Shown piece after piece: positions 8,222-16,765 of a stretch of DNA of 64,000 nt (position 1 is the stretch's first letter; each line of letters begins with the position of its first letter). The notes under the pieces were generated by a model. The model did not search any database, was not told where the DNA came from, and saw nothing but the letters and a program-made list of their open reading frames with translations. This DNA comes from Desulfonatronovibrio magnus (GTDB taxonomy: Bacteria > Desulfobacterota > Desulfovibrionia > Desulfovibrionales > Desulfonatronovibrionaceae). The stretch lies in assembly GCF_000934755.1 (NCBI RefSeq), contig NZ_KN882178.1:88260-152259 (forward strand). The letters are read 5' to 3'. The position numbers were made by a program, and so were the translations under genes.

Positions 8222-9334
8222 TTACTGGAAGCTGAGCTTCATCAGGTGTCTGCCAAGTCCGCCGTAACGATCCGGGGTATATCCTAAAACACTTTTCCAG
8301 ACATTGTCTGATTCCATGCAGAAATATATCTGGTCTGACATTCCGCCCTGCTTCAGTCCCTGGGCAATAAATCGGAACTGGGCAATTCTAAGGGGCAGCA
8401 GAAGCCTTGTTTTGCCATCCATTCCAGTTATGTATTCATTATATATATAGCTGGAACTGGGATGGTTGACGGCAATGATTTTTTTGAGCCAGGGCATGAA
8501 CCTGAAAGATCCAAGGCTTACATAAGCAATTTGCTTTGCCTGCAAATGATCAAAGATCATTTCAATTGTGCGGGCGTAGCCCCTTTCCCAGCCAGGATAA
8601 TGAATAATCGGGTCAAAATGAAGGCATACACGGAAACCCTGGTCAGCGCATGTGCGGGCCGCAATTAGACGTTCCTCCAGGGATGAGGCGCCTTTTTCTT
8701 CCGCAGCAATTATGTCAGGACTGTTGACAGACCATGCCGGCAGGATTTTTTCAGGCATGTGGGCCTGGTCCATCCAGGACAGGTTAATGACCTTGGATTT
8801 CAGTTCAAGTCGAACATTGGGATAATCATTAATAAACCTGATCAAATCAGCTGAGTATTCTGTCAAATGCTCTAAGGCCAGGGAGTCGGTAAATTCCCCG
8901 GTGCCAACCCTGAAACGTTGCTTAGGCCGGCTGAAGGCCTGATCCAGTTCAGACCAAAGATGGTCCTGATTGGCCCACACTTTCAGTATTCTGTCCTGAA
9001 AGTAAGCCTGCAAAATGCAATAGGAGCAATTAAGAGGACAGTTCTCGCCAATATGGATAATCTGATATGCACAGCATCGATAAATTTTAGTGGCCGGGCA
9101 GGGTCGTAGAAATTTTCCTCTGTAATTTTTTAGATATAGAATAGTTCTGTCTGCGGAAATGTTCTCAGAAATTATTTCCTGATTATCATTCAGAAACTTG
9201 ACAGGCACATCAGGCAGTTTGTCCAGTACCCTTGTGGTTAAAGGGGTGGAAGCTACCTCGGCATCTACAAAGACCTGGTCTGGCAGGCTCATGTGATTGA
9301 GGGAATTAAAGGAGTCTAAAATCACTTTACGCAT
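8222..9334 (-). CDS. Spore photoproduct lyase-family radical SAM protein
   Basis: A 370-residue radical SAM enzyme resembling spore photoproduct lyase. The cluster motif CPLNCSYC is at 99-106, preceded by YQIIHIGENCP as in SplB. The C-terminal half keeps SplB-like blocks such as the FDPIIHYPGW segment. The residue that supplies the hydrogen atom in B. subtilis SplB (Cys141, before a TSD...HLT block) is not a cysteine here: the equivalent stretch reads GTGEFTDSLALEHLT (143-157). True spores are not expected in this group, so the protein probably repairs or modifies a different substrate. It follows a ParB-like gene by 17 bp and is likely co-transcribed with it. Confidence 0.85.
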   Translation of the reverse strand: MRKVILDSFNSLNHMSLPDQVFVDAEVASTPLTTRVLDKLPDVPVKFLNDNQEIISENISADRTILYLKNYRGKFLRPCPATKIYRCCAYQIIHIGENCPLNCSYCILQAYFQDRILKVWANQDHLWSELDQAFSRPKQRFRVGTGEFTDSLALEHLTEYSADLIRFINDYPNVRLELKSKVINLSWMDQAHMPEKILPAWSVNSPDIIAAEEKGASSLEERLIAARTCADQGFRVCLHFDPIIHYPGWERGYARTIEMIFDHLQAKQIAYVSLGSFRFMPWLKKIIAVNHPSSSYIYNEYITGMDGKTRLLLPLRIAQFRFIAQGLKQGGMSDQIYFCMESDNVWKSVLGYTPDRYGGLGRHLMKLSFQ

Positions 9335-9351
9335 ACCCTGCCGGGTGAGAG

Positions 9352-10323
9352 TTACTTTTCCGAGGCATTTTTCTGTTCAGCAGTATCAGCCACCGGCCAG
9401 TCTTTCATAAAATCTGACTGGGTAATTTTCTGCAGTTGAACCAGGGCCAGTTCAAGTTTTTTTATGTTGGAAACAGTTGCATTTACTACAATATCCCGGG
9501 ATTCAAACTCGTCTTTGTGCTCTATCTTCCACAAGGTGTTGACACTGGCTTGGTGCAATCTTTTGTCGGTTTCCTGTTTGAGATTTGCCAGCAGAGGATA
9601 CCTGACTCTGAAAAGATCCCGCATAATGGATTTGATTTTATCTGCAGGTGACAAACTGGTTTCAAGATGTCTGTTCAGGCCAGATTTAAATATTTGATCC
9701 CGCACACTGCAGTTATCCATTACAGAGCGCTCTAAGAGCCAGGTTAAAAATTTCAGGCTGTTGTTTCTGGACCAGCCCAGGTCAGAAAAAAATGGATAAA
9801 CAGCATCAAGGTCAAGGCTGGGAAGCTTGATCAGCAGGGGAGCACACTCCAGTGTTATGCTGCGTTTTGCCAAGAGTATATCCCATTTTCTGGAAAGTTT
9901 GATCCAGTTGAGCCATAATCCTTGAGATTTGGAGCCGGGTGTAATATCAAGGTTTGTCCAGACCGCATCAGATAGTGCATCTATGGACGAAAAATAGCGC
10001 AGAGCAGATAATATTGAGGCTTCGCTTAAGGTCCGGCCAATATTGGAAGACAGGTAGACAAGGCCTTTTAACGGGGGATCAAGTGCAGGCAAAATTGAGC
10101 AGGCAATTTTTTTCTGGAGTTTCAAAAATGCCTTGCAGCGTTTGTAGCCGGCCACAAGCTGCAGTTTTTCATTTTCCCTGACCACTACTGCGGGCTGGAT
10201 CTGGCCGATGGATTTCAAATTTTGAATGAATCGGTGGTCAGGTTCTTCAGGCCACAGAATACATGGATCACCGTGGTAGATGAGATCCGGAGGAATTAAC
10301 TCAATATTTATGTTGGAGATCAT
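9352..10323 (-). CDS. ParB N-domain-like protein
   Basis: A 323-residue protein with a ParB/Srx-like N-terminal domain: QNLKSIGQIQPAVVV followed by LQLVAGYKRCKAFLKL, corresponding to the region where ParB has its GERRxRA nucleotide-binding motif (here GYKRCKA, about 60-66). No clear ParB helix-turn-helix is recognised; the middle and C-terminal parts are helical and unassigned. ATG 10321-10323 is upstream-most in the pair with the lyase-like gene. No ParA is nearby, so a chromosome-partition role is unlikely. Coupling to the radical SAM gene suggests a DNA-related or nucleotide-dependent accessory role, which is inference. Confidence 0.7.
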   Translation of the reverse strand: MISNINIELIPPDLIYHGDPCILWPEEPDHRFIQNLKSIGQIQPAVVVRENEKLQLVAGYKRCKAFLKLQKKIACSILPALDPPLKGLVYLSSNIGRTLSEASILSALRYFSSIDALSDAVWTNLDITPGSKSQGLWLNWIKLSRKWDILLAKRSITLECAPLLIKLPSLDLDAVYPFFSDLGWSRNNSLKFLTWLLERSVMDNCSVRDQIFKSGLNRHLETSLSPADKIKSIMRDLFRVRYPLLANLKQETDKRLHQASVNTLWKIEHKDEFESRDIVVNATVSNIKKLELALVQLQKITQSDFMKDWPVADTAEQKNASEK

Positions 10324-10582
10324 AGTTGTGTCATGAGTCTTGAAAGTTAAGCCAAACTGTCAGTTGCAACTCATTTTAAAAAATGAAATGGACTGAAGCA
10401 CAACTTGACATCTCTTGATTCATCTTTCAATAGAAAATATTCAGCGCGTAAAGGTATAATTCAGTGAGGAAATTACCACTGCAGCTACACTTAATATAAG
10501 CTGAAACCAGAAAAGTAGCGCACAGATTTCAGAGCTATTGCGAATCATTTAACATATATAATCTCAAAAGGGGGCTAAATTA

Positions 10583-12646
10583 ATGCTGGATAAGTTGGAA
10601 AAGCAAAGAACCTATGCCTTGGTTGGACATGGAGGAGCAGGCAAAACTTCCGTGGCTGAAATGATTCAGTACAACTGCAAAGCCATCCAAAGGCTGGGCA
10701 AAATAGAAGAAGGAACAACCAGTCTTGATTTTGAGCCTGAGGAAATCAAAAGAAGAGGCAGTGTTCAGCCTGGATTCTCAACTTTTTCCTTTGAGAAAAA
10801 TCAACATTTCATTGTTGATATTCCTGGTGACAACAACTTTATAGGTGACATCAGCTATCTTTTGAAGGCTGTGGATGGAGTTGTTTTTGTGGTGGATGCC
10901 ATTGACGGTGCAAAACCTCTGACCAAAAAAATATGGTCAGAAACCAGAAAAGCCGGCCTGCCCGCAATTTTTTTCATCAATAAAATGGACAGGGAAAGAG
11001 CTGATTTTGATATGGCCTATCAGAGTCTGATCAATATTTTAGGTGTAAAGCCTGTGCCCCTTTATCTGCCTGTGGGAGCCGAATCCGCATTCAAAGGTCT
11101 GGTTGATGTTCTGGACAACAAGGCGTATTTTTTTGCTGAAGACGGCAAATTGACTCCGGGAGACATACCTGATGATATGGCGGATACTGTTGAGGAGTTG
11201 AGAGAGGCCGCCATTGAAAATATTGCCGAAAGTGATGAAGTGCTGATGGAAAAATATCTCGAAGAGGGAAGCCTTACTTCTGAGGAAATGTATCAAGGGC
11301 TTAAGGCAGGAGTTCTTTCAGGGGAGATTTGCCCCATATCTGTTGGTGCGGCACTTGAAAATAAAGGTGGCACCAAGCTGCTCGATGCGATCCAGCAGCT
11401 TCTGCCGTCTCCATTGGAGCGTCCTGAATGGGAGGGAACAGATGGCAGCACGAGAAAATCTCATCCTGATGAAAATCTTTCTTCCTTTGTGTTTAAGACA
11501 ATTACGGATCCTTTTGCCGGTCATTTAAGCGTGATGAGGGTTATGTCAGGCAAAATTGCACCTGATATGACTGTTTTTAATCCTTTGAAGGATGAAAAAG
11601 AAAAACTGGGCCAACTGCTCTACTTAGAAGGCAAAAAACAGAATGCTGTCAAGGATGAACTGGGTCCTGGAGCAATAATAGCTGCGCCCAAGCTTAAAAA
11701 GACCGAAACCGGGGATACCTTGTGCAAGGATGGTGATAAATTTATCCTGCAAAAGGAAGATCTTCCTCCATGCATTCTGTCTTACGCTCTTGCAGCAGCA
11801 GAAAAAGGGGAAGAAGACAAGGTCTTTTCTGCTGTCCAGAGACTGCTGGATGAAGACGTCAATTTAACTCTGGCCAGAAATGAAGAAACTGGGGATATGC
11901 TTTTGTCCGGCATGGGACAACTGCATATAGAAACAGCTGTGGAAAAGGCCAGGAGAAGATATAAGGCAAACATTGTCCTTAAAACACCCAAGATCCCCTA
12001 TCGTGAGACCATCAAAGGAAAAGCAGAAGTGCAGGGGCGCTATAAAAAACAGACTGGAGGACGGGGACAGTTCGGAGATTGCTGGATAAGGCTTGAGCCA
12101 AGATCACGCGGTGAGGGCTATGAATTTGAAGACGCCATAGTAGGGGGATCCATTCCGAGACAGTATATACCAGCTGTGGACAAGGGCATCCAGGAGACTG
12201 CCGCCAAGGGAGTAATAGCCGGTTATCCAGTAGTGGACTTTAAGATAACTCTTTATGACGGCTCTTATCACAGTGTTGATTCTTCTGAAATGGCCTTTAA
12301 GGTGGCTGGCTCCATGGCCTTTAAAAAGGCTGTTGAGCAGTGCAAGCCTGTTCTTCTGGAGCCCATAGTCATGGTCCAGGTATTTGTTCCTGACGAATAT
12401 ATGGGCGATGTGATAGGGGATTTGTCCAGCAAGCGAGGTAAGGTGCTGGGTTCTGATTCTGATAAGGGAATTACTGAAGTGCGGGCCCACGTTCCCATGT
12501 CTGAGGTATTAGAATATGCTCAGGATTTAAGATCCATGACGGGCGGACAGGGAACTTTCACCATGGAGTTCGATCATTACGAGGAATGTCCAGCTCCTAT
12601 AGCGGAAAAAGTTATAGCTGAAAACAAGTCAGCTGAAGAAGGATAG
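10583..12646 (+). CDS. Elongation factor G-like GTPase (divergent)
   Basis: A 687-residue translational GTPase with the complete EF-G domain order (G domain, II, III, IV, V) but a divergent G domain. The P-loop is GHGGAGKT (15-22) instead of AHIDAGKT, and the G3 motif is DIPGDNNF (79-86) where EF-G has DTPGHVDF, so the histidine that activates water is replaced by Asp83. NKMD is kept. Domain IV and V blocks such as GRGQFGDCW and SSKRGKVLG are clear. This fits the EF-G-like paralogues of unknown function; the canonical fusA would be elsewhere, in the str operon. Preceded by a GGGGG Shine-Dalgarno and followed by a strong terminator. Confidence 0.87.
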   Translation: MLDKLEKQRTYALVGHGGAGKTSVAEMIQYNCKAIQRLGKIEEGTTSLDFEPEEIKRRGSVQPGFSTFSFEKNQHFIVDIPGDNNFIGDISYLLKAVDGVVFVVDAIDGAKPLTKKIWSETRKAGLPAIFFINKMDRERADFDMAYQSLINILGVKPVPLYLPVGAESAFKGLVDVLDNKAYFFAEDGKLTPGDIPDDMADTVEELREAAIENIAESDEVLMEKYLEEGSLTSEEMYQGLKAGVLSGEICPISVGAALENKGGTKLLDAIQQLLPSPLERPEWEGTDGSTRKSHPDENLSSFVFKTITDPFAGHLSVMRVMSGKIAPDMTVFNPLKDEKEKLGQLLYLEGKKQNAVKDELGPGAIIAAPKLKKTETGDTLCKDGDKFILQKEDLPPCILSYALAAAEKGEEDKVFSAVQRLLDEDVNLTLARNEETGDMLLSGMGQLHIETAVEKARRRYKANIVLKTPKIPYRETIKGKAEVQGRYKKQTGGRGQFGDCWIRLEPRSRGEGYEFEDAIVGGSIPRQYIPAVDKGIQETAAKGVIAGYPVVDFKITLYDGSYHSVDSSEMAFKVAGSMAFKKAVEQCKPVLLEPIVMVQVFVPDEYMGDVIGDLSSKRGKVLGSDSDKGITEVRAHVPMSEVLEYAQDLRSMTGGQGTFTMEFDHYEECPAPIAEKVIAENKSAEEG

Positions 12647-12654
12647 TTTGGCTT

Positions 12655-12693
12655 TGGCCGGGGCCTGCGTATAGCCACGCCCCGGCCATTTCT
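12655..12693 (+). terminator. Intrinsic terminator after the EF-G-like gene
   Basis: TGGCCGGGGC (12655-12664) pairs perfectly with GCCCCGGCCA (12679-12688) over 10 bp, followed by TTTCTTT. It begins 8 bp after the stop codon. Confidence 0.88.
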
Positions 12694-12700
12694 TTGATAA

Positions 12701-12780
12701 GGCAGGGGACAGGCAATCCGGCGTCCACTGTGTTTATATTGGGTGGATGTCGGAAAAACCAGTCTTCATGCTGATGGTAA
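12701..12780. repeat. Palindromic element A, degenerate copy
   Basis: GGCAGGGGACAGGCAATCCGG and a decayed right arm CCAGTCTTCATGCTGATGG around a GTCCACT/GGTGGATG core. The rest of the gap to 13042 shows no gene, only AT-rich sequence likely to hold the RNase J promoter. Confidence 0.6.
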
Positions 12781-13042
12781 AGTTCAGGATCAATGCATCG
12801 CTGGACTGACTGGTCTGATATGAGAAAAAAAAGATTTATCATGAGGATAAATCTGCGGGATATATAATAATATTGGAAGATGCGCCTTGATCGCCGCTTC
12901 ATGCCTGTTAGCTATTCTGGGCCTTTAATAGAAAACTGATTGTTTTTATGGATGAAGCCTGGTTTTTTCTGACTGCCGGAGATACGTTTTCGGTCAGGCA
13001 TACCGGGTTCTGGGCATCTTCTGCTTAATTCAGGAGATGTAT

Positions 13043-14701
13043 ATGGATTTAGACGAAAATTTTGTCAGGCTGACCCCTCTCGGCGGCCTGGGACAGATTG
13101 GAAAAAACTGCATTCTTCTGGAAACAAATGACTCCATGGTCATGATTGACTGTGGTCTGATGTTTCCTGAAGACTCGTTGCTGGGTGTAGATGTAGTGAT
13201 TCCAAGATTTGACTATGTAATAAAGAATAAACACAAACTTAAAGGTATTGTTCTCACCCACGGGCATGAGGATCATATCGGAGCCCTGCCCTGGCTCATG
13301 CCCTACGTTGATGCTCCTATCTTCGGCTCACGTTTCACGTTGCAGCTGGTCACAAACAAACTCACCGAATTTAATCTCATAGACTATATTGAGATGAATG
13401 TAGTCACTGATAATCAAAGGCTTAAGATTGGTGACTTTACATTTAACTTTTTCCCTGTTTGTCATTCCGTCATCGAAGGTTTTGGTCTGGGTATTGAAAC
13501 CCCTGCAGGCAGGATAGTGCACTCGGGTGACTTCAAGATTGATCAGGAACCTCTTGATGGACATTTTACTGATATGGATGCTTTTGCCAGGTTTTCCGAA
13601 CCCGGTGTTCTGCTTCTCATGTCAGACTCTACTAATGTTGAGCGAGATGGTTATGCACTTACTGAAAGGGAAATTATGTCTTCCTTGCGGGTTTTTTTTG
13701 AAGAAGCCCAGGGCAGAATTCTGGTAACACTTTTTTCCAGTCATATCCAAAGGATGCAGGAGTTTTTTGATCTTGCAAAAGAATTTGGGAGAAAGGTAAC
13801 CATAAGTGGAAGAAGTCTGGCCAGAAATATTGAAATGGCCATGGAAGAAGGCTTTTTGCGCGTGGATGATGATACGTACTGTCCCCTTGAAGATATTTCT
13901 CTGTACAAAGACTCGGAAATTGTGATGCTGCTTACTGGTTCACAGGGAGAGCCGCTATCTGCATTGACCAGACTGGCCCTGGGTGAACATAAACAGCTTA
14001 AGGTTAAAAAAGGAGACCTGGTTTTAATGTCTTCCAGGATTATTCCCGGAAATACCAAGGCCATCACCAAGGTGATTAACAATCTTTACCGCCTTGGAGC
14101 GGAAGTGATTTATGAGAAGGTTAGAGCTATTCATGCTTCCGGACATGCTCATCGTGAAGAGCTCAAGGCCATGCTCAAAGCTGTCTCGCCCAGGTTTTTT
14201 GTTCCAGTTCATGGAGAGTACAGACACCTTTTCAAGCACGCCAAGCTTGCCCAGGAATGCGGGGTTGCTCCTGAAAGAAGTATTGTTCTTGAGAATGGCA
14301 ATCCTCTTACCTTCAGTGCCAGGGGGCTGAAGTTTGAAGAGAGCATTCCAGTACAGTCCATTCTGGTAGATGGCAAAGGCGTTGGTGATGTAGGTTATAC
14401 AGTGCTCAAGGAGCGCCATATCCTTGGGGGTGAAGGCCTGGTTATAGTTGTCATGGTCATAAGTGAAGAAACAGGGGATTTGCTCATTGGTCCCAGGATT
14501 CTTTCCAGAGGATTTATTTTTGAGCAGCATTATGATCATGTCCTGGAGGACGCCAAATGTCTGGTTCTGGATGTTTTTGAGGATATACCGCCGGGAGCAA
14601 GCAAAAAGCTTGAAGAAAAGGCCAGATCAACCCTGCGCAGGTTTTTTCGTAAAATACTGGACAGGGATCCCATTGTCATTCCCCTGATCATCAAAGTGTG
14701 A
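13043..14701 (+). CDS. rnj: Ribonuclease J
   Basis: A 552-residue metallo-beta-lactamase/beta-CASP ribonuclease with endo- and 5'-exonuclease activity in RNA decay and maturation. Zinc motif HGHEDHIG at 73-80; further metal ligands in the FPVCHSVIEG and VHSGDFK segments; beta-CASP motifs include SDSTNVE and HASGHAHREEL; a C-terminal dimerisation domain is present. Length is normal for RNase J (about 555). Two ATGs are possible. AGGAG directly abuts the first (13037), so the second, six bases from it, is preferred. Confidence 0.94.
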   Translation: MDLDENFVRLTPLGGLGQIGKNCILLETNDSMVMIDCGLMFPEDSLLGVDVVIPRFDYVIKNKHKLKGIVLTHGHEDHIGALPWLMPYVDAPIFGSRFTLQLVTNKLTEFNLIDYIEMNVVTDNQRLKIGDFTFNFFPVCHSVIEGFGLGIETPAGRIVHSGDFKIDQEPLDGHFTDMDAFARFSEPGVLLLMSDSTNVERDGYALTEREIMSSLRVFFEEAQGRILVTLFSSHIQRMQEFFDLAKEFGRKVTISGRSLARNIEMAMEEGFLRVDDDTYCPLEDISLYKDSEIVMLLTGSQGEPLSALTRLALGEHKQLKVKKGDLVLMSSRIIPGNTKAITKVINNLYRLGAEVIYEKVRAIHASGHAHREELKAMLKAVSPRFFVPVHGEYRHLFKHAKLAQECGVAPERSIVLENGNPLTFSARGLKFEESIPVQSILVDGKGVGDVGYTVLKERHILGGEGLVIVVMVISEETGDLLIGPRILSRGFIFEQHYDHVLEDAKCLVLDVFEDIPPGASKKLEEKARSTLRRFFRKILDRDPIVIPLIIKV

Positions 14702-14912
14702 TCAATATTTTTCTATCACTGCAGCTTTTTGATACAAAATAATGATATTAGTGACTTACCCATAAATTACTGTAATAAAAAACAAGAAAAATTTCAGATA
14801 AAATCGGGGATGGTCGCCCGGCATTGGGATCTCTGACCCCTGACCCCTGACCACTGACTCCTGTTACCGGGGACTGTCCCAGTTATGGTTCAGCATTCTT
14901 TTCTTGCTACTT

Positions 14913-14937
14913 GGGTTGCGGGAGTATCCTGCGTTAG
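14913..14937 (+). repeat. REP-like hairpin G, copy 3
   Basis: GGGTTGCGGGAGTATCCTGCGTTAG, same orientation as 38471-38495. It precedes the asparagine-synthase-like gene. The 14702-14912 stretch before it contains short repeated CTGACCCCTGAC units and no gene. Confidence 0.6.
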
Positions 14938-14977
14938 CATTTTATTAATCCCCCAAGCATAAAAGGAGGATATATTT

Positions 14978-16747
14978 ATGTGTGGTATTTGCGGTGAAAT
15001 CAGGTTTGATGGTCAGCAGATCAATCCTGACAGTGTTTACAAGATGTCCGAAACAATGGTTCCCAGAGGTCCTGATGGATCAGGTCTAATTCTGCGGGAC
15101 AGGCACTGTTTCGGGCATAGAAGATTGAAAATAGTCGATTTAAGTGAAAAGTCAGGGCAGCCCATGGTTGATTCTGAGCTGGGTTACTCCTGTGTTTTCA
15201 ATGGAATGATATACAATTACCAAGAAATAAGAGAAGAGTTGGTTGGGCATGGATACAGGTTCTTTTCTAATGGTGATACAGAAGTTCTTCTCAAGGCCTA
15301 TCACTGTTGGGGGCCTGAGTGTGTGGACAGGTTTGCCGGCATGTTTGCCTTTGCCATTGTTGAGCGTGATTCAGGTAAAGTCATTTTCGGCAGGGACAGG
15401 CTGGGTATTAAACCATTCTATTATGCCCGCGTTGATGGCGGGCTCATTTTTGCCTCGTCACTTCCGGCCATTCTGGCAACAGGTCGTGTGAGCAGGGAGA
15501 TTGATCCAGTTGCCCTGCACCATTATATGTCTTTTCATGCGGTTGTACCGGCACCTTACACAATGCTGAAAAGTATTCGCAAGCTCAGTCCTGCGACATT
15601 GATGATGATTGACCCTGATGGAACGTCTAAGGAGATCAACTACTGGTCCCCGGATTATCCTCAGTTGCCGGAAGATCAGGGCAGATCTTTTGAAGAATGG
15701 CAGGAACTGCTCATGGGTGCCATGCGAAAGGCGGTTGACCGCAGAATGGTGGCTGATGTGCCGGTGGGGGTTCTTTTATCCGGCGGAATTGACTCAAGCC
15801 TGGTGGTAGGTTTGCTGGCAGAAGCCGGAGTCAGTGATCTGAAGACATTTTCCATAGGTTTTGAAAGTGTTGGCGGAGAGGATGGTGATGAGTTCAAATA
15901 TTCTGATGTCATAGCAAGACACTTCAGCACTGATCATCATCAGATCAGGATTGGCTCGGAAGAAACTCTCAGCACCATAAGAGACTGTGTAAAAGCCATG
16001 TCCGAGCCCATGGTCAGTCACGATAATATTGGTTTTTACCTGTTGTCGAGAGAAGTTTCCAAACATGTCAAGGTAGTACAAAGCGGGCAGGGAGCAGATG
16101 AAATATTCGGAGGTTATCATTGGTATCCTCCATTGATGGAAAGCCGGAATGCTCTGGCTGATTACTCACGGGTGTTTTTCGACAGTGATCATGCCGGGTT
16201 TGCTGTGGCTGTAAACCCGGAGCTTGTTTCTGAAGACTTCAGCAGCCAGTTCGTGCGGGAGCATTTTGCAAAGCCTGGTGCTGATAGACCCATAGACAAG
16301 GCAATGCGACTTGATTCCCTGGTCATGCTTGTTGATGATCCTGTGAAAAGAGTTGATAATATGACCATGGCCTGGGGCCTTGAAGCAAGAGTGCCTTTTC
16401 TGGACCATGAAGTGGTGGAGCTGGCCGCACGCATTCCTCCTGAATATAAGGTTGGAAACGGAGGCAAATATGTTTTGAAGGAAGCTTCCAGGAAAGTGAT
16501 CCCAGCAGATGTGATTGACAGGCCCAAAGGATACTTTCCTGTACCTGCTCTTAAATACATCCAGGGAGAATATCTTGCTTTTGTCAAGGAGGTCCTGTCT
16601 GATCCCAGGTCAAAAAACAGAAAGATTTTCCAGCAGGATTATATTGATGGTTTACTGGATAGTCCTGCTGACAATATTACCCCCTTGGGTTCCTCCAGAT
16701 TGTGGCAGGTTGCCTTGTTGGAACTTTGGCTGCAAAACTTTATTTAA
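14978..16747 (+). CDS. asnO: Asparagine synthase-like N-acetylglutaminylglutamine amidotransferase
   Basis: A 589-residue class II glutamine amidotransferase. Cys2 (MCGICGE) is the N-terminal nucleophile of the glutaminase domain (1-210), and the synthetase domain has the pyrophosphate loop SGGIDSS at 268-274. By itself this would be called asparagine synthase. The next gene, 18 bp downstream, is the GNAT/ATP-grasp enzyme that makes N-acetylglutaminylglutamine, so this member most likely amidates that dipeptide to NAGGN, an osmolyte made under salt stress. AAGGAGG lies 7 bases before the ATG. The peptidase that often forms a trio with this pair is absent. Confidence 0.88.
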   Translation: MCGICGEIRFDGQQINPDSVYKMSETMVPRGPDGSGLILRDRHCFGHRRLKIVDLSEKSGQPMVDSELGYSCVFNGMIYNYQEIREELVGHGYRFFSNGDTEVLLKAYHCWGPECVDRFAGMFAFAIVERDSGKVIFGRDRLGIKPFYYARVDGGLIFASSLPAILATGRVSREIDPVALHHYMSFHAVVPAPYTMLKSIRKLSPATLMMIDPDGTSKEINYWSPDYPQLPEDQGRSFEEWQELLMGAMRKAVDRRMVADVPVGVLLSGGIDSSLVVGLLAEAGVSDLKTFSIGFESVGGEDGDEFKYSDVIARHFSTDHHQIRIGSEETLSTIRDCVKAMSEPMVSHDNIGFYLLSREVSKHVKVVQSGQGADEIFGGYHWYPPLMESRNALADYSRVFFDSDHAGFAVAVNPELVSEDFSSQFVREHFAKPGADRPIDKAMRLDSLVMLVDDPVKRVDNMTMAWGLEARVPFLDHEVVELAARIPPEYKVGNGGKYVLKEASRKVIPADVIDRPKGYFPVPALKYIQGEYLAFVKEVLSDPRSKNRKIFQQDYIDGLLDSPADNITPLGSSRLWQVALLELWLQNFI

Positions 16748-16765
16748 AAGCTTTAGAGATTGGTT

